From Pseudopyrenochaeta lycopersici (lineage: Eukaryota > Ascomycota > Dothideomycetes > Pleosporales > Pseudopyrenochaetaceae): DNA of 64,000 nucleotides. The notes under the pieces were generated by a model. That model had not been told where the DNA came from, did no database searches, and saw only the letters and a list, made by a program, of their open reading frames with translations. A program made the translations under genes and the position numbers. Where the stretch lies: assembly GCA_003313425.1 (NCBI GenBank), contig NHZP01000008.1, positions 744,001-808,000 on the forward strand, given 5' to 3'. Shown here one piece after another: positions 1-11,743 of the stretch; within the stretch, counting starts at the first letter, position 1; every line of letters starts with the position of its first letter.

Positions 1-1536
1 GCAGTCCCATCATCCATCCGACTAGACCTGAAGGTACCCAGTTGCCAACGACATCGTATGTGACGCTTCCACGACCAACGCGCCATACTTTTCGCGGCCG
101 CTTCTGTGTGAGAGCGTCAAACACCGCGTTGTGTAACTCCCGCAATGAGCTCCCGCTGTGGTCCAATAGGCCTCGGTTCTGCGCGACTCGTGTTTGGTTG
201 ACAAAATTATTTGCATATAATGCCCTCGTCGTAGTTGGCCAGGCATGTGGACTCCCAGCTGCCTTCGCCTGGAGATGATGTTTCGGTCCCACGTTGGTCA
301 GGTCGAATGTCCCCAGATGGAACTGCACAGCGTCAATGCCCAATGTGCCTAGCTCCGCTCTCAGCGAGGCCAGGAAGCCTTCCAGCGCGCTAACAATGGT
401 CGTCTCTACGCTGTGGAACGGTGGCCGCAAAGATGAAATGATACTTGGGGTCAACATCATTACCCTCGCTCTGAACTCGCAAATTGTTGGCAAGAGCACC
501 TGTGTCACCGCAATTGTGTTGAGCACCTTGGCGTTTAGCGCGTCAGACCAGAGCTCAGGAGATACAGTCTCTATAGGTCCTGTGGGGAAAATGAGATCAG
601 GAACCAGGAGCACGCCCTGAAGATTGACTGCATGTTACAGTATAATTAGCCAGATACCCGCTCAAAAGGGATCAAGGCATGACCTGCGACATCCCTGAAG
701 TGTTTCAAGCTTCTTTCCAACCCTGTTTAGGGACTGAAAAGAAGCACAACATGCCCGAGGAGATGACAGGACAGACTTGATACATGAATCGCGATTTGAC
801 GTACGGTTATGAGGACTAGCGCCTTGAAAGGCCACGTGCGGTCTTGTGAGCAAGTTATGGAAGCGCTCTATCGCCTCTTGCGTGCCGAAAGTGTCCACAA
901 TGTCTAGAGGTAATGGCCGTACATCTGCTCTCGACTCGCTGAGTACCTGTTGTTCTTCGTCCATGTTCGAACAGACAATGTATACAATGAAACCGCGCCG
1001 CTCGAGATCGAGAGACAGAGATCGAATGATAGGTGAGTTTGGAGGTCCGGCAATTACTAGGCTTGTCAGTCGCACGTCTTTCAAGCAGGCAGTACCCTTT
1101 GCACCTACCCACGACTTCCCTTCTCGCTCCATTACTGGCTCTCCGCGCTCTTCGTTTACGATTATGTCTCTTTCTCTCCCTCCATAGTAGAAATCCACCA
1201 GTGCTGACAAAGGCGATAAGCGCTGCTGTCAAGGCTCGATTTTCTGACACCCAATGTTGGAGGCGATGTAGGTAGGCCCCAGTTATGGGATGCGGATGTG
1301 GGGGCGGGGGTGGTGGAGACGGTCGCGCGTATACAGGAAGCCATCCCTCAGGAACATGTCTCTTAACATACCCAGCGACATTGGCAAAATGACGGTCGCT
1401 TGCATCCCATACTGATCCTGTGAAATTTCGGATATCTTTCGAGTACTCTGCCAGCTTGATGTCCGTCAGCATGGACAGAGGCAAAGGCAACCGGCATGCT
1501 CACCACATCCAGAAAGTGCTGATCGTCGCTCGTCAT
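1..1536 (-). CDS. DUF1776 family protein (SDR-like), 3' end outside window
   Basis: Four exons are visible: 1536-1504, 1454-1109, 1056-805 and 627 to the window edge, about 419 residues. The start MTSDDQHFLDV is the family-typical beginning, and it requires a 49-bp first intron. A proline run (PPPPPPHPHP) and a hydrophobic stretch (ALIAFVSTGGFLLW) precede a Rossmann-like segment reading VVIAGPPNSPIIRSLSLDLERRG. The splice at 804-628 restores PHNLNLQGVLLVPDL, which continues in frame to base 1. That 177-bp intron is long for this window. DUF1776 proteins are fungal relatives of short-chain dehydrogenases with no settled function; the hydrophobic segment suggests membrane attachment (inference). 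It is divergent from the Wss1-like gene. The stop codon is not in the window. Confidence 0.82.
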
Positions 1537-2121
1537 GTTGGCATTTAGAAATTGTGTAGTGGTTTAAAGGAAAGGAAAGCTCGACGCCGAAGCTTGGAGT
1601 GACGTCTTCGGACTTGGTCGCAAGACCCACCTCAAGCCACCGCCCGCTCGCGATCATTCCGCACAACACGGTCCCACGTGACACCTAAGCCACGGGCCGC
1701 CACTCTTTAGGCCAGCCTCATCCTGCTCGGCTCCGTCACGAAGCTGCATGCCTGCTGACTTGCAGGTAGATCGCCTTTACTCCCTCCACACGGTAGCTTA
1801 TTTTCGACGGGTAAAAGCTCGTGGTAAGTAGGAGATAATCTATTTCAGTCTCACGCTTCTATCAGTGAGTGCCGCCGAAGACGCGTGAATAGCTTACGTG
1901 GCCGGGCTTCATATGTTTGCCTCTTCTTTTTGATTATCTTCTTAGTTCTGCTTCTATACATTTCTTTGCCCCTCCATGCATATTCTTTTTCTAACGTAAG
2001 GCTGCTCCGCCGTTTCATCTCAATTCCTCATCCTTGCGCTCAGCCAGAAAAACACCCCGCTTCAGAGCACAGCAATTCCACTTAAACACTCACCCACTTA
2101 CCTCAGGAAGAAGCGCGCAAC
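1537..2121. other. Divergent intergenic region
   Basis: This 585-bp stretch lies between the starts of the DUF1776 and Wss1-like genes. The half nearest the protease is pyrimidine-rich with long T/C runs (about 1920-2040), typical of fungal promoters and 5' UTRs. I see no RNA gene or repeat here. Confidence 0.6.
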
Positions 2122-3607
2122 ATGAGGGAGATAGATGCGCATTTTGATGCCTATGAGCACCTGAAGCACCTACCGAGAGATGGAGACGCGCTGCATATGC
2201 TTCGCAAGGCTGCTTCCATGGTGAAGCCGATGATGAGGAAGCGAGGCTGGAAGGTAGGGACGCTGGCTGAGTTTCTACCTGATGAGCCGCAGTTGCTAGG
2301 TAGGTACCATGAGGAATGGGCCGATCCTTGTGGCTAAGCAGACTTCAGGTCTAAATATCAATCGCACAGAGAGGATTCTCATTCGGCTGAGATACCATCA
2401 TGATTCCAGACAGTTTCTTTCTATGGAGCAAGTCACAGATACCTTGCTGCATGAACTTTCTCATATTGTCTTCGGCCCTCATAACGCCGACTTCAATAAT
2501 CTGTGGAACGAGCTCCGTGACGAACATCAATCGCTTCTTATGAAGGGGTATACAGGCGAGGGCTTCCTGACGCAAGGCCAGAAGCTCGGCGGCAAGCGCA
2601 TACCCCTCGAAGAGATGCGTCGTCAAGCAAGAAAAGCCGCTGAGAAGCGCAAATCCACTACAAATATCAATGCTGGTGGAAATCGATTGGGCGGTGGGCC
2701 TGTAGCACGAGGCATCGACATGCGCAAGGTCATCGCGGACGCAGCGTCGAGAAGGAACAGTATCATTGAAGGATGTGCAAGCGGTAGTTCCGAAGCCGGA
2801 AGGCTGGTCAATCAGCAGGAACAGGATGGATTTAGGACTAAGGCTGAGCAAGATGACGCAAACGACCTGGCAATCGCGCATGCGTTACAGGATCTCATGT
2901 ATGAGGAAGAGATGCAAAGACTGGGCGCACCAACTGGGGGAGGTGGCCTAAGCTGGGATCCTCAGAACGGCCTGCAATTCGATAGCAACCCTCCCTCGCG
3001 CACAGGCTCTCCAGCGCCAAATCCTTCTCAAGGTTTGGGGTGGTCCAAAGAGGAAGGCCTCTCCTTTGCACCAACGACATCGACCCAATCGTATCCAACC
3101 AGCAAACCATCCACCAACTCTCAAGGACGGCCTCTCTCGCGTCTCGTCACCGAATCACAAAACAGAACTTCATCCTCATCCTCACGGCCAACAGCTTCTC
3201 GAACCCCATCCCGATTAATATCTGAAGAGGAAGAGGAACTGCGCAATAAACAGCTTCCGCCTACCCCGCCCTCGACCTCGCCCAAACATATCACTGTTCC
3301 TACTGACCCCGACAAATGGGCATGTCCACAGTGCACGCTACACAATCCGCTCGACTTCCTCACCTGCGAAGTCTGTGGCCTTGAACAACCTCCTCAGCCG
3401 ATTCCACAGCACAAGCGCTTTGGATCGTCACATACTGCACCTAGTCTACCAAAACCCCCGCCTCAGTCTGGCCTCAGAGGCCAAGGAGCCACACCCTTCG
3501 AGCCGGCGAAAGGACGAATAGGCTGGAATTGTCTAGAGTGCGGCACGTTCATGGAGAATCAGTGGTGGACGTGCTCGCTCTGCGGAACGATGAAGCTGGA
3601 CTCGTGA
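2122..3607 (+). CDS. wss1: Wss1-like WLM-domain metalloprotease with two RanBP2 zinc fingers
   Basis: Exons 2122-2299 and 2349-3607 (49-bp intron) encode 478 aa. The WLM domain spans roughly residues 10-160. The zinc-protease site HELSH (residues 94-98) is followed by a third ligand in GPH (H104), giving HExxHxxxxxH. The middle is Ser/Pro-rich and low complexity. Two C-terminal RanBP2-type fingers (about 380-405 and 452-478) each show C-x2-C-x10-C-x2-C with the expected Trp. Wss1/SPRTN-type proteases degrade proteins crosslinked to DNA in the nucleus, usually with Cdc48. Without splicing the first ORF stops at 2337; splicing joins LLG to LNINRTERI. All catalytic residues are present, so the product is probably active. 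Confidence 0.9.
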
Positions 3608-4616
3608 GGAACGGCAGAGAAATACTCTCGACATTTCTCTAGGACGACCACAACCATCAGGCGGGATAGGAAATCTTGGACAATGACTAGAAGCTTCACA
3701 GTCATGCATGGAAGCTTCGCAAATACTTGGCTTTCTTCTCTTTAGTTTTGTCTTTTACTGATTTGAGGACGTAGACCTATGCATACTCAGCAAGGCGCAG
3801 GTTTGGAGGTTTCTATATGCAGATTCTGCCCAGCGATTGAAGTAAATACTGGGGCTCTAGATATGTTCGCTCAACAAGGAATACAACCACGAAATTTCTT
3901 GGTTCTTGCAATGCTTTGGAAATTAGCTTCGCGAAAGTGTGCTATGACAGACAAAGCTAGTACTATCGGGGTCATGCGTGTCAATCTTCGGCGCTCTTCA
4001 CTTAATCCTAGTTAGCAGTATCTGCCCATTCATATTTTTGCTCCGAGTTTTAATTAAGCATTGAATTCTTGTTAAAAACCATAATGAAAGGGCGGCGGTA
4101 TCGACCCCTTTGTGTTTGCAAAATGCTACGTGAATGATCGCAAAGCTTGCCATCACACTGTGCGCCCATGCCGTGGCACGTCTTACCATTAGAGGTGTCA
4201 GTTTCATTAGGAGAGCCTTTTGATTGTGTCGACTCTGTCTGTGAAGGTATCGTGAGCATGAAGTAGGAGGCAGCCGAAGTCGGATTTCGAGACTCCGAAG
4301 CAAAACTTATATTATTGCTCCCTTCACCAGCCGCAATGCAATGCAATCTTTACTTCCGTTCCGGCAGAATTTGGAGCAAAAGCTAAAGGGCAGGAGAGAT
4401 ATTAGCTGTCCTCTTGTTGATTTGGATACTTCTGTTTCCCGTTTCAGTGCCACCGTTCGCCGTTATCGTAGATCACCGTGACAACCAAACCTCGTCTTTC
4501 TACTTCAATTCTAAACTTATTAGTCCGTCACATTTCGGGAATCGCTCGACCCACGAAATATTCCGCTCTTCGCAGATCACGTCCTACACCCATCATCAAG
4601 GGCGCAACTTCTGACA
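3608..4616. other. Intergenic region, no gene recognised
   Basis: About 1 kb follows the Wss1-like stop. Both strands carry only short open frames (at most about 100 codons) without domain-like composition. From about 4400 the sequence becomes T/C-rich, as expected for the promoter and 5' UTR of the next gene. Confidence 0.5.
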
Positions 4617-7600
4617 ATGCCATCGCTCAAAGACCTTAGTTGTACAATTGAACTCTCAGACAACCAGCAGGCATTACAAGAGTTCGGCACCATATATGGA
4701 GATGGGCTCGTTGAGACCTTTGTTCCTGTACCTAGCAAGCCACAGCCATTCTCCATCCATCTTACCTCCAACAAGTTCATCGCTTCTGGCCTGGCATTAT
4801 ACGTCTTCATCGATGGCGTGTATCAATGCAATCGCAATCGACAAGATCTAAAGTTGCGAAAGCAGACTGACAGCCGGTCGTTGGTCGACTTCCGAGTTCG
4901 CCAGAAGGAGGAGAAGCAGAAGGACGGCTCGATGATTGCGCGTGAGTGGACATTTGAGAAGCTGAAGAGTTGTAAGTATAGTTTATATGACTCAGTAACA
5001 TTTCGCTAATAGCCCATAGTGTCAGCAGATGGTACACCGGATTCATGTTCACCGAACGTCCTCGAAAATATTGGCTGCATCGAAGTCGTCGTCCTACGGT
5101 GTGCTGGCTTTCGCAATGCCCAAACGGCCTCAAACATGAACTTTGATGGAGCCGGTGACCAACCTGATCATGGATTTGGTCTAAACGGATGGCATCAAGA
5201 AGTAGGAGGCCAATTGACCTACGATGACCGCTGCCCCTTCGTCAGTGGATATGGCAATGGCTACGGGCCACCTCCGCAAGTGACATCTTACCGCCCGCCG
5301 TACGTCGAGACAGCATGCAGCCATAGAGGCACAACGTCACGCGATCGGCATAATACTCACATGGCCAGGGATCCGTCCCTGATAGATCCCCTAGCACGCC
5401 AATCACGGCCTCACTCTAGGTGCTCAGAGCCTATCAGCCCCAGCACACGCCCACGTAGTGGTATACCTCCACCAGGCTTCCAGTACGGCTGTGGCCCCAT
5501 ACCTTCTGAAGTAAAATCTTTCCATCATCAACCTCCCAGCGTCATAGGGAAGAGTGCTCCTGGAATTGATCCCGTATGGCTTGACAGGTTGCTAACAAAG
5601 GCAGTCAAGCAAGGTGTGGAAGAATCACGACGAGCCGGTGAACCTCCTGAAGTACATAGTGAACGCAAGGACCGCATAAATAGTGTAGAAACCACAAGTC
5701 AGCCACCTGGGGCCTGGCCACTCTCTCCTTTTGCTCCCGTCGCCCAACTCTATCAGCAGTCTGTCCCAGTCAAGTCTCGTACGCACGAACGCAACGGGGA
5801 TGGTGAAACAAACTGGGGTCAGTCGCAGGATGATTGGGATAACAATCATGGTGGAAGCCAAAGAGGAACGCATGTCTCTTGGAACGCAGAGCCGGTATGG
5901 AAGAGTAAGGCCAATGGTAATGAATGGGGGTCTCACGAGGAGACGCCAGACGACTCTTGGGATACGGACGAGACTTGGACCACGAAGAAGGTCAAAGGTC
6001 AAAGTCATTCTCACTCTGAGCCTCAGTCTCCTAATGAAGCTCATGAACACAATCGCCGCCGCTCGAGAGAGAATCGATCGTGGAGGTCCCGTTCAAAATC
6101 TCGGTCATGGCGTTCTAGACAAGGAAATAAACCCAAAGCCTCCTCTGAGGACAACGATGGTTGGACTCACATCGAAGCTGGATCAGACTCGGGTGTCTCT
6201 TGGAACAATTCAGGCGATTTGATACAGCCATCACGTTATACCAGTCGCAATCGTGCTTCACGAAGCAAAAAGGAATCAATTCGCTGTTCGAAGGCTGCTC
6301 GCAGTGACTTTGAGCGAAGGTCATCGCGCCACACTCACCATGTCCCCACGAATTTTGGACCTACCCCCTCTGTCTCTACGCGAGTCACGCCAACTGTGAT
6401 AAATGCGCCAGCTTCGATCTTTCCAGTGTCTCCTTCCGAGCTATGTTCAAGGAAAGTGAGTGCTTACAACGAACCCGTAGTTCCACTTATCCCAACCCCA
6501 AGTTGGAGTGGTGCCGCGCCCGAGAAGATGAGAGTGAACAGCTATGCTTCTAACCACTTGCTGCCTGCCCCATACACCGCAACCTTGAACAACTTCGTAC
6601 ACAGCACAGTGAGCGACAATCGTGCTCCCCACCGACCAACTTCATCTTTGTCTTGGGGTGGCGAGAATAAGGGTGGCCACGCTCAAGGACCTTGGGAATG
6701 CAATGAAGAGGCGAAGAATGGTTGGGATGATAATGATGACAGCGGTTGGGGAAAGCCAAACTCGAAAATGGACGACTGTGGTTGGAAAACAATCAACAAT
6801 GACCCACTAGATACAGGGAACACAAGTAGTGATGCGAAGGACTTTCATGCTACCGCTTGGACTTTAAAAGACAATGAATGGGATGTTGAAGAAACGTCGA
6901 AAGAGCACAAGGCCGATTTTGCAGCTGCTGATGCTTGGGAAGTTAGAAACGCTGCTTGGAATACCACGAATGGTGCAGATGACGCATGGCAACAGCAAGG
7001 GGGTAGCTGGAATGATCAGGTTAATGATAAAAAGGATGATGATACCCCGTGGAAGACAGAGGATCCGCCTAAACCAGCCTCAGCCTCAAAACGGCACACC
7101 AAGAAATCACTCTCCAAGTATCGACAGCTCGGTTCTACTTCCATCGACGCTACGCCAAAGTCACACTGGCAATTTCCACCCCTATCACCCAAGGACCAAC
7201 TCTTTCCCGTTCCTGACGCTCACGACAGTTCCAAAGTTTCATACGTTGCGCCCAAGGAGCCGCTATACAAGATTAGCAAGGAAACAGCGAGTGAGAAGGG
7301 GATTGAGCATCAAGTCCGAGCTGGAAAAGGAACACTGTATGGGCATCTTATTGGACGGCCAGAGTATCTGGATGGATTTGATAAGCCTGTACGTGATCTT
7401 AATACAGAAATATAGCGAAGACTGTGTGCTAACTTGGAAATAACAGTACGCCGTATTCCGCTTCAAATACCGCAGCCGGTCCATCCTAAAATCCATGTTC
7501 GGCTCTGCAGTCCCCGATCACGGTCACCTCACCCAGCCAACCCCTGGATCCAGCACAGCCCGAGCAAAAGAAAAGCTCAAACACCTTCCACAGGACCAGC

Positions 7601-7875
7601 TCATTGAAAAGATGCTCAAGCTGCAGACCAAGCTAGCCCAGAAAGAGGTTGCACTTAAGGAGCATAAGAATACGCCCAAGGAGCGCAGGCTGAGCAATGC
7701 TACTGAGGCCGTGGCGAGGAACCTGACGGAGAGTTGGGTGGAGCAGCATTCGCGGGACCCATCAGAGAAGATGAAGGCGAAGTTGTCGAGTGCGGGGAGG
7801 GAGAAGAAAGGTGTCGATAAGGTGTCAAAACAACATGCTGGGAAGGGCGACGAGTGGCCAGCTACAGTATGGTGA
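4617..7875 (+). CDS. DUF7918-type N-terminal domain protein with long Trp/GW-rich and RS-rich disordered region
   Basis: Exons 4617-4971, 5020-7388 and 7447-7875 give 1050 aa. The N-terminal ~170 residues look like the fungal DUF7918-type fold, with an FxxYxDG-like YVFIDGVYQ strand and a closing IEVVVLRC strand. Residues ~380-830 are low complexity and unusually tryptophan-rich, with recurring short units such as NWGQ, NEWGS, DSWDTDETW, NGWDD, SGWGK and CGWK. An RS/RW stretch (RSWRSRSKSRSWRSRQG) lies near residue 480. After the last intron comes YAVFRFKYRSRSIL, then a charged probable coiled coil (DQLIEKMLKLQTKLAQKE). Both introns have canonical ends and restore frame. Function is unknown; the GW/WG content resembles Argonaute-binding hooks, but that is only an analogy. 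Confidence 0.8.
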
Positions 7876-8249
7876 GAATGATGACTGGCATTCGAAGAAT
7901 CGGTTGTTGGAGTTCATATCTCATAACGGGCTGTGCAGCAAGATGGGATGCACGACATTTTAGCGGCTCCGGCGGAGTGTAATGCTTAGAAGTGTAAGAT
8001 ACAATAGTGATGTGACTTCACTTAATCTGGGATATTTTGAATGCATCATCGATATGGTATCATAAATCTAGCTTTTCAGTCCCACCCTCTATGCACATGG
8101 GGAGTGAAATTTGCATCATCAGCCAACTTTTCTTGACCGGCCTCGCAAAAATGTAGTCCAGATCATGGCCGCCAGAACGCCATCAAAACATAACCAGACT
8201 GCCCAAACGCCGTGAGATGCGACCCTTCATCCACTATCGCTCTGCTGAA
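7876..8249. other. Convergent 3' intergenic region
   Basis: These 374 bp lie between the stop of the GW-rich protein gene and the NSA2 stop on the other strand. It likely holds both 3' UTRs. Nothing else was seen. Confidence 0.6.
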
Positions 8250-9175
8250 TTAGACTAGTAGTACAGCGTTCAAGCAACCGTCGTTCTCAGGATTGTTTGT
8301 AATTTCTGTCCTTCATTAGTCTCCCATGCCTCATTCTGGCGAGTCAGAAGTATACATACGAGCATATCGTCCCCACACCACCTTTCCGCCCGCTGTAACC
8401 AGACCCAACTCGGAAACATTGACCTCGATAATGGTACCCTTGGTTAGTACACCCAATTGTGTATATAGCGGGTTTTGCGGGTTTTTCTTCACCGATATGA
8501 TCGGCAGTTGAACTGTGACACTCAGTTCAGGGTGCGTAACGTTCGCCTTCTTGTATCGCAGACCCATGGGCCGAATGAAGCGTTCGTATTTAACGGGGCG
8601 ACGTGTAAAGCCGGGACCGACAAAGGTGGGCTTGGTGATCATGCGTTTCCAGGACTTCTTGTGCGTCTTCTTTCCGGTTTTGACGACGCTAAACATCTCC
8701 TCCTCGCTAATGCCCTTGACCTTGGGCAGCGGCACGCTGAACCTCGCCGCCTTTTCGTTTCTCTTCTGCTTGATCGCACTTGATAGCGCCTTCGCATTCT
8801 TCTCGTTACTACGATCCAAAAGATACTGGGGCAGCGCCTCGGTGGCGGGCTCGGCGGGCTCTGCGGTCTTGACGTTGCGTTCTTCGTGGGCGCGGATCGT
8901 CTTCTTCATCTGGATCTTCTCCTTGCGCCGCTTCTCCGCGTACATCTTAGCCCGTAGGCCGCGGAAGTTTTGCGCCTTCTTTGAGCCATCGTGGCCTTCA
9001 CGGGCTATGCGCTTACGCTTTCGCTCATCGTGATCGAAGCGCTTGCCGTGCCTGTGGTGGAGGGGTTAGAATTGGCATGTCCGCAATGGCCGCGATTCTG
9101 CATAGATGGGTCCCAGTAGATGAGATGGTAGACATACTGCTTCGTCCAGCGCTCGATATACTCGTTCTGCGGCAT
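8250..9175 (-). CDS. NSA2: Ribosome biogenesis protein Nsa2 (60S assembly)
   Basis: Three exons, 9175-9138, 9051-8360 and 8305-8250, encode 261 aa, the size of yeast Nsa2. The 38-bp first exon gives [13 protein letters not shown], joined to [14 protein letters not shown]. The tiny last exon restores the conserved ending [16 protein letters not shown]. The basic N-terminus and the eS8-like beta domain ([22 protein letters not shown]) are intact. Nsa2 joins late nucleolar/nucleoplasmic pre-60S particles and is needed for ITS2 (27S) processing. A naive ORF call would miss both short exons and end wrongly at YTSDSPE. The gene is divergent from the bL21m gene, 186 bp away. Confidence 0.95.
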
Positions 9176-9232
9176 GTTGGCTCCTCTTCTGCTGGGTGTC
9201 GTGCAAAGTGGAGTGGTTGGTGCATCTGCGGG

Positions 9233-9250
9233 CGAACTTTCAAAAGTTCG
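9233..9250. promoter_or_regulatory. 18-bp inverted repeat in the NSA2/bL21m divergent promoter
   Basis: CGAACTTT and AAAGTTCG arms are separated by two bases (9241-9242) and lie near the middle of the 186-bp region shared by two divergent genes. The symmetry is exact over 8 bp per arm. It could be the binding site of a dimeric regulator. That role is inference. Confidence 0.35.
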
Positions 9251-9361
9251 ACATTAGCCCACCGCGCTAACCCAATTGTGCATCCCCGAATCTTCAATCC
9301 CCAAACTCCGCAACCTCAGCCCACGATTTCTACCAGCAGCCAAGCCATTGCACACACCACC

Positions 9362-10099
9362 ATGGCGCTGCTCGTCCGCTCCAGCCGCAATGCACTCCTC
9401 GAGTCACGGTCGATTCTTCCGCCGACCTTCCTGCTTCCCTTCCGCGCAAGGATAACGACAGTATCGCATAACCTCGAGACAGGCAATGCACCAGAGCCGC
9501 TCATTCGATCTGGTCAACACATTCCGAAGGCCACAATCGAAAAAGCGCAATCGCCTCAGAAACTCGCTTCGAACGCACCAGAGCCCGCTGCACCGGAAGA
9601 CAAGCCAAGTCCACAGAGCCGCAAAGATGTTGTCTCGAAAACTTTAACACCAAGCATGCGACAGCTCCTTCCCCTTCTACACTCCCAGCCCAGTCACTAC
9701 ATGACAATCCACCTCCACGGCCGCCCCTATCTCCTCACAAAGGGCGACACATTGCGTCTCCCGTTTCTCATGCCGCACGTCAAGCCTGGCGATGTGCTTC
9801 GGCTCAATCGCGCAACCCACATTGGTAGTCGAGACTACACCTTGAAAGCACCAGAGCCCGTCAAGGGCAACGCAGATCACAGCAAGAAGGTGTTCTACTT
9901 GGACGAGCGGATATTCACATGCAGGGCACGGGTGGTAGGCATCGAGAGCGAGCCGCTACGAGTGGAGGAGAAGACGAAACGGCGGCAAAGACATACAAAG
10001 CATGTCAAGAGCAAGCTGCACTTTACCGTGTTGAAAATCAGCGACTTGGAAGTGAAGAGTTTGGAGGAGTATGAGCGTGCCATTGGGCAGGACGCGTAA
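9362..10099 (+). CDS. MRPL49: Mitochondrial large ribosomal subunit protein bL21m
   Basis: Single exon, 245 aa. The ATG sits in a good context (ACCACCATGG), although the open frame extends upstream without another plausible start. The first ~40 residues are Arg/Ser-rich with hydrophobics and no acids (MALLVRSSRNALLESRS), a typical mitochondrial presequence. The bL21 fold occupies about residues 105-245: HYMTIHLHGRPYLLTKGDTL, then KPGDVLRLNRATHIGSRDYTLK, then the basic RRQRHTKHVKSKLHFTVLKI segment that contacts rRNA. The conserved core matches fungal Mrpl49. It acts in the mitoribosome large subunit. Confidence 0.88.
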   Translation: MALLVRSSRNALLESRSILPPTFLLPFRARITTVSHNLETGNAPEPLIRSGQHIPKATIEKAQSPQKLASNAPEPAAPEDKPSPQSRKDVVSKTLTPSMRQLLPLLHSQPSHYMTIHLHGRPYLLTKGDTLRLPFLMPHVKPGDVLRLNRATHIGSRDYTLKAPEPVKGNADHSKKVFYLDERIFTCRARVVGIESEPLRVEEKTKRRQRHTKHVKSKLHFTVLKISDLEVKSLEEYERAIGQDA

Positions 10100-10489
10100 G
10101 CATGGTATAGGGATTGGAAGAGCACAAGTTATGAAGGGCAACGGCTAGAGTTGTACACGTTACGGATGTACTATATGTGTAGATATCACGGACATACCAG
10201 GTGGCGCATAGCATTTTCAACATCAATAGTGGGACTAAGATCAGAACACTTTATGTTGCACAGCTTGGAACTTGAATCCGTGCTTTGATCTGTATTGTCG
10301 AAGATCAATCAAAGCTTGCAGCTGTTGTGTGAGTGCAGCATCTTAACTGTATCACTTTCACTTCCAGTCCGGAAGGATATCAGCTGAGTGTGTCGTGTCC
10401 CAACTTTGCGTTCTGGTATCCCTGCTTCGTCTTCCGTCACGGAAGGGGGATAGGTTCTGATGTTTGCTTATTACAGCGCTTACCTCCTC
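10100..10489. other. Convergent 3' intergenic region
   Basis: These 390 bp lie between the bL21m and CSN4 stops. Nothing beyond likely 3' UTR sequence is visible. Confidence 0.55.
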
Positions 10490-11743
10490 TCAGTGCACCA
10501 CTTGCGAAGCGTAGAATTCCGGATACTGGTTCTGGATCATCGACGTGACCTTCTCCACTTCCTCCGCAAGTCCTGCAACGTTGGTATCCCATTTCCTGAG
10601 CTCTTTCCCAACGACGCGCTCCGCATGACCAGTCTTTCGCTCTCCACTGGCTTCGCCCTCGAAGAAAATGAGCCGGTCAATCTGATCTATGTATCCGGAG
10701 AGCCGGCCTTGCTCCAACATCTTCGCCGCATAGTCCTCTGCTTTTTCAGCGTCAATGCCGAGGAGCTCACCCAGTTGATCAAACCCGATATTGTTGTACA
10801 GCTTCGATGCTCCCAGCAAGTTGTGTTCGAGAATAGCCTTGTCAAGCACCGTCGAGCCGTCCGAGGTCTTTGCAAGATGGTGGGCTTCAAGCTTAGCAGC
10901 AAAAGCCTTGATCTCTGCAGGTGAGAGGAGGCGGTCGAGGAAAATCTTCTCTAGGATCGCAAAGTCGTCGGCTAAATTTGCTCGGTCGTCCTTGTACAGC
11001 TTGGCCAGCATCCTTCCTCGTTGGGGGCCTGCAGGCGCCAACACCGTGCAGATGATTGCCCTCCCGAAGAATGTCAGACGCTCGTCTTCATCCACTATGG
11101 GCTCGTTGCTCATAACGTAGTATGCCTGCGCTGCATCTAGGAAAGAGCGCTGTGCGTCCAAAATGCGAGCCTGGCTGAGTTGGAACAGGACCTTAGTCCC
11201 CTTATCTTGCACACTAAATATTATGTTCTTGATCTTATTCAGATGGGTAAAGGCACTTGTTGGATCGTCTTCCTCTAGGTAGCATCTGACTATCCGAATC
11301 CACACCTTCGCCTTGTCGTCAGCGGAAACGGACTTTTGTGTTGATTCTAGATTGATTGTTGCCAGTGTCTGCGCGGATCTCCTGAAGTCATCATTCTCCT
11401 CGAACGCGTCCGCGAGGGCATGCTTGATCTGCGTGTCTTGCTCCTCGTACTGTCCGGCACCCTTGGATTGGAGAAGCGTGATCACGCGCTCACCGACGTC
11501 GATTTTATCGTCTGGGTTCTTGATGGATCGAAAGGCATCGACAAAGGCAGCCAGAAGCGGCCGCAGCACGACTATGCCTATCGAGTCGTCTAAGAGGGCT
11601 TGTGCGTAGGCGTTAAGGTCGGCGGCGAGATTGCTTGAAGAGGCAGTGATGTGCTGGATAAGTGATGCGTATTGGGTGGGCTTGTCTGCTACAGAGGCTG
11701 CCTCAATCTGCTGCAGAGCCGCAGTGACAGCCTGCGAAGCCAT
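10490..11743 (-). CDS. CSN4: COP9 signalosome subunit 4
   Basis: Single exon, 417 aa, close to the usual CSN4 length. The N-terminal two thirds form helical TPR-like repeats (for example KVWIRIVRCYLEEDDPTSA and LSQARILDAQRSFLDAAQAYY). The PCI domain lies around residues 235-385 and includes ILEHNLLGASKLYNNIGFDQLGELLGI and AAKMLEQGRLSGYIDQ, the winged-helix signature of PCI subunits. CSN removes Nedd8 from cullins; in filamentous fungi it links ubiquitination to development and light response. The gene is intronless and divergent from TFG2 across 414 bp. Confidence 0.95.
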   Translation of the reverse strand: MASQAVTAALQQIEAASVADKPTQYASLIQHITASSSNLAADLNAYAQALLDDSIGIVVLRPLLAAFVDAFRSIKNPDDKIDVGERVITLLQSKGAGQYEEQDTQIKHALADAFEENDDFRRSAQTLATINLESTQKSVSADDKAKVWIRIVRCYLEEDDPTSAFTHLNKIKNIIFSVQDKGTKVLFQLSQARILDAQRSFLDAAQAYYVMSNEPIVDEDERLTFFGRAIICTVLAPAGPQRGRMLAKLYKDDRANLADDFAILEKIFLDRLLSPAEIKAFAAKLEAHHLAKTSDGSTVLDKAILEHNLLGASKLYNNIGFDQLGELLGIDAEKAEDYAAKMLEQGRLSGYIDQIDRLIFFEGEASGERKTGHAERVVGKELRKWDTNVAGLAEEVEKVTSMIQNQYPEFYASQVVH

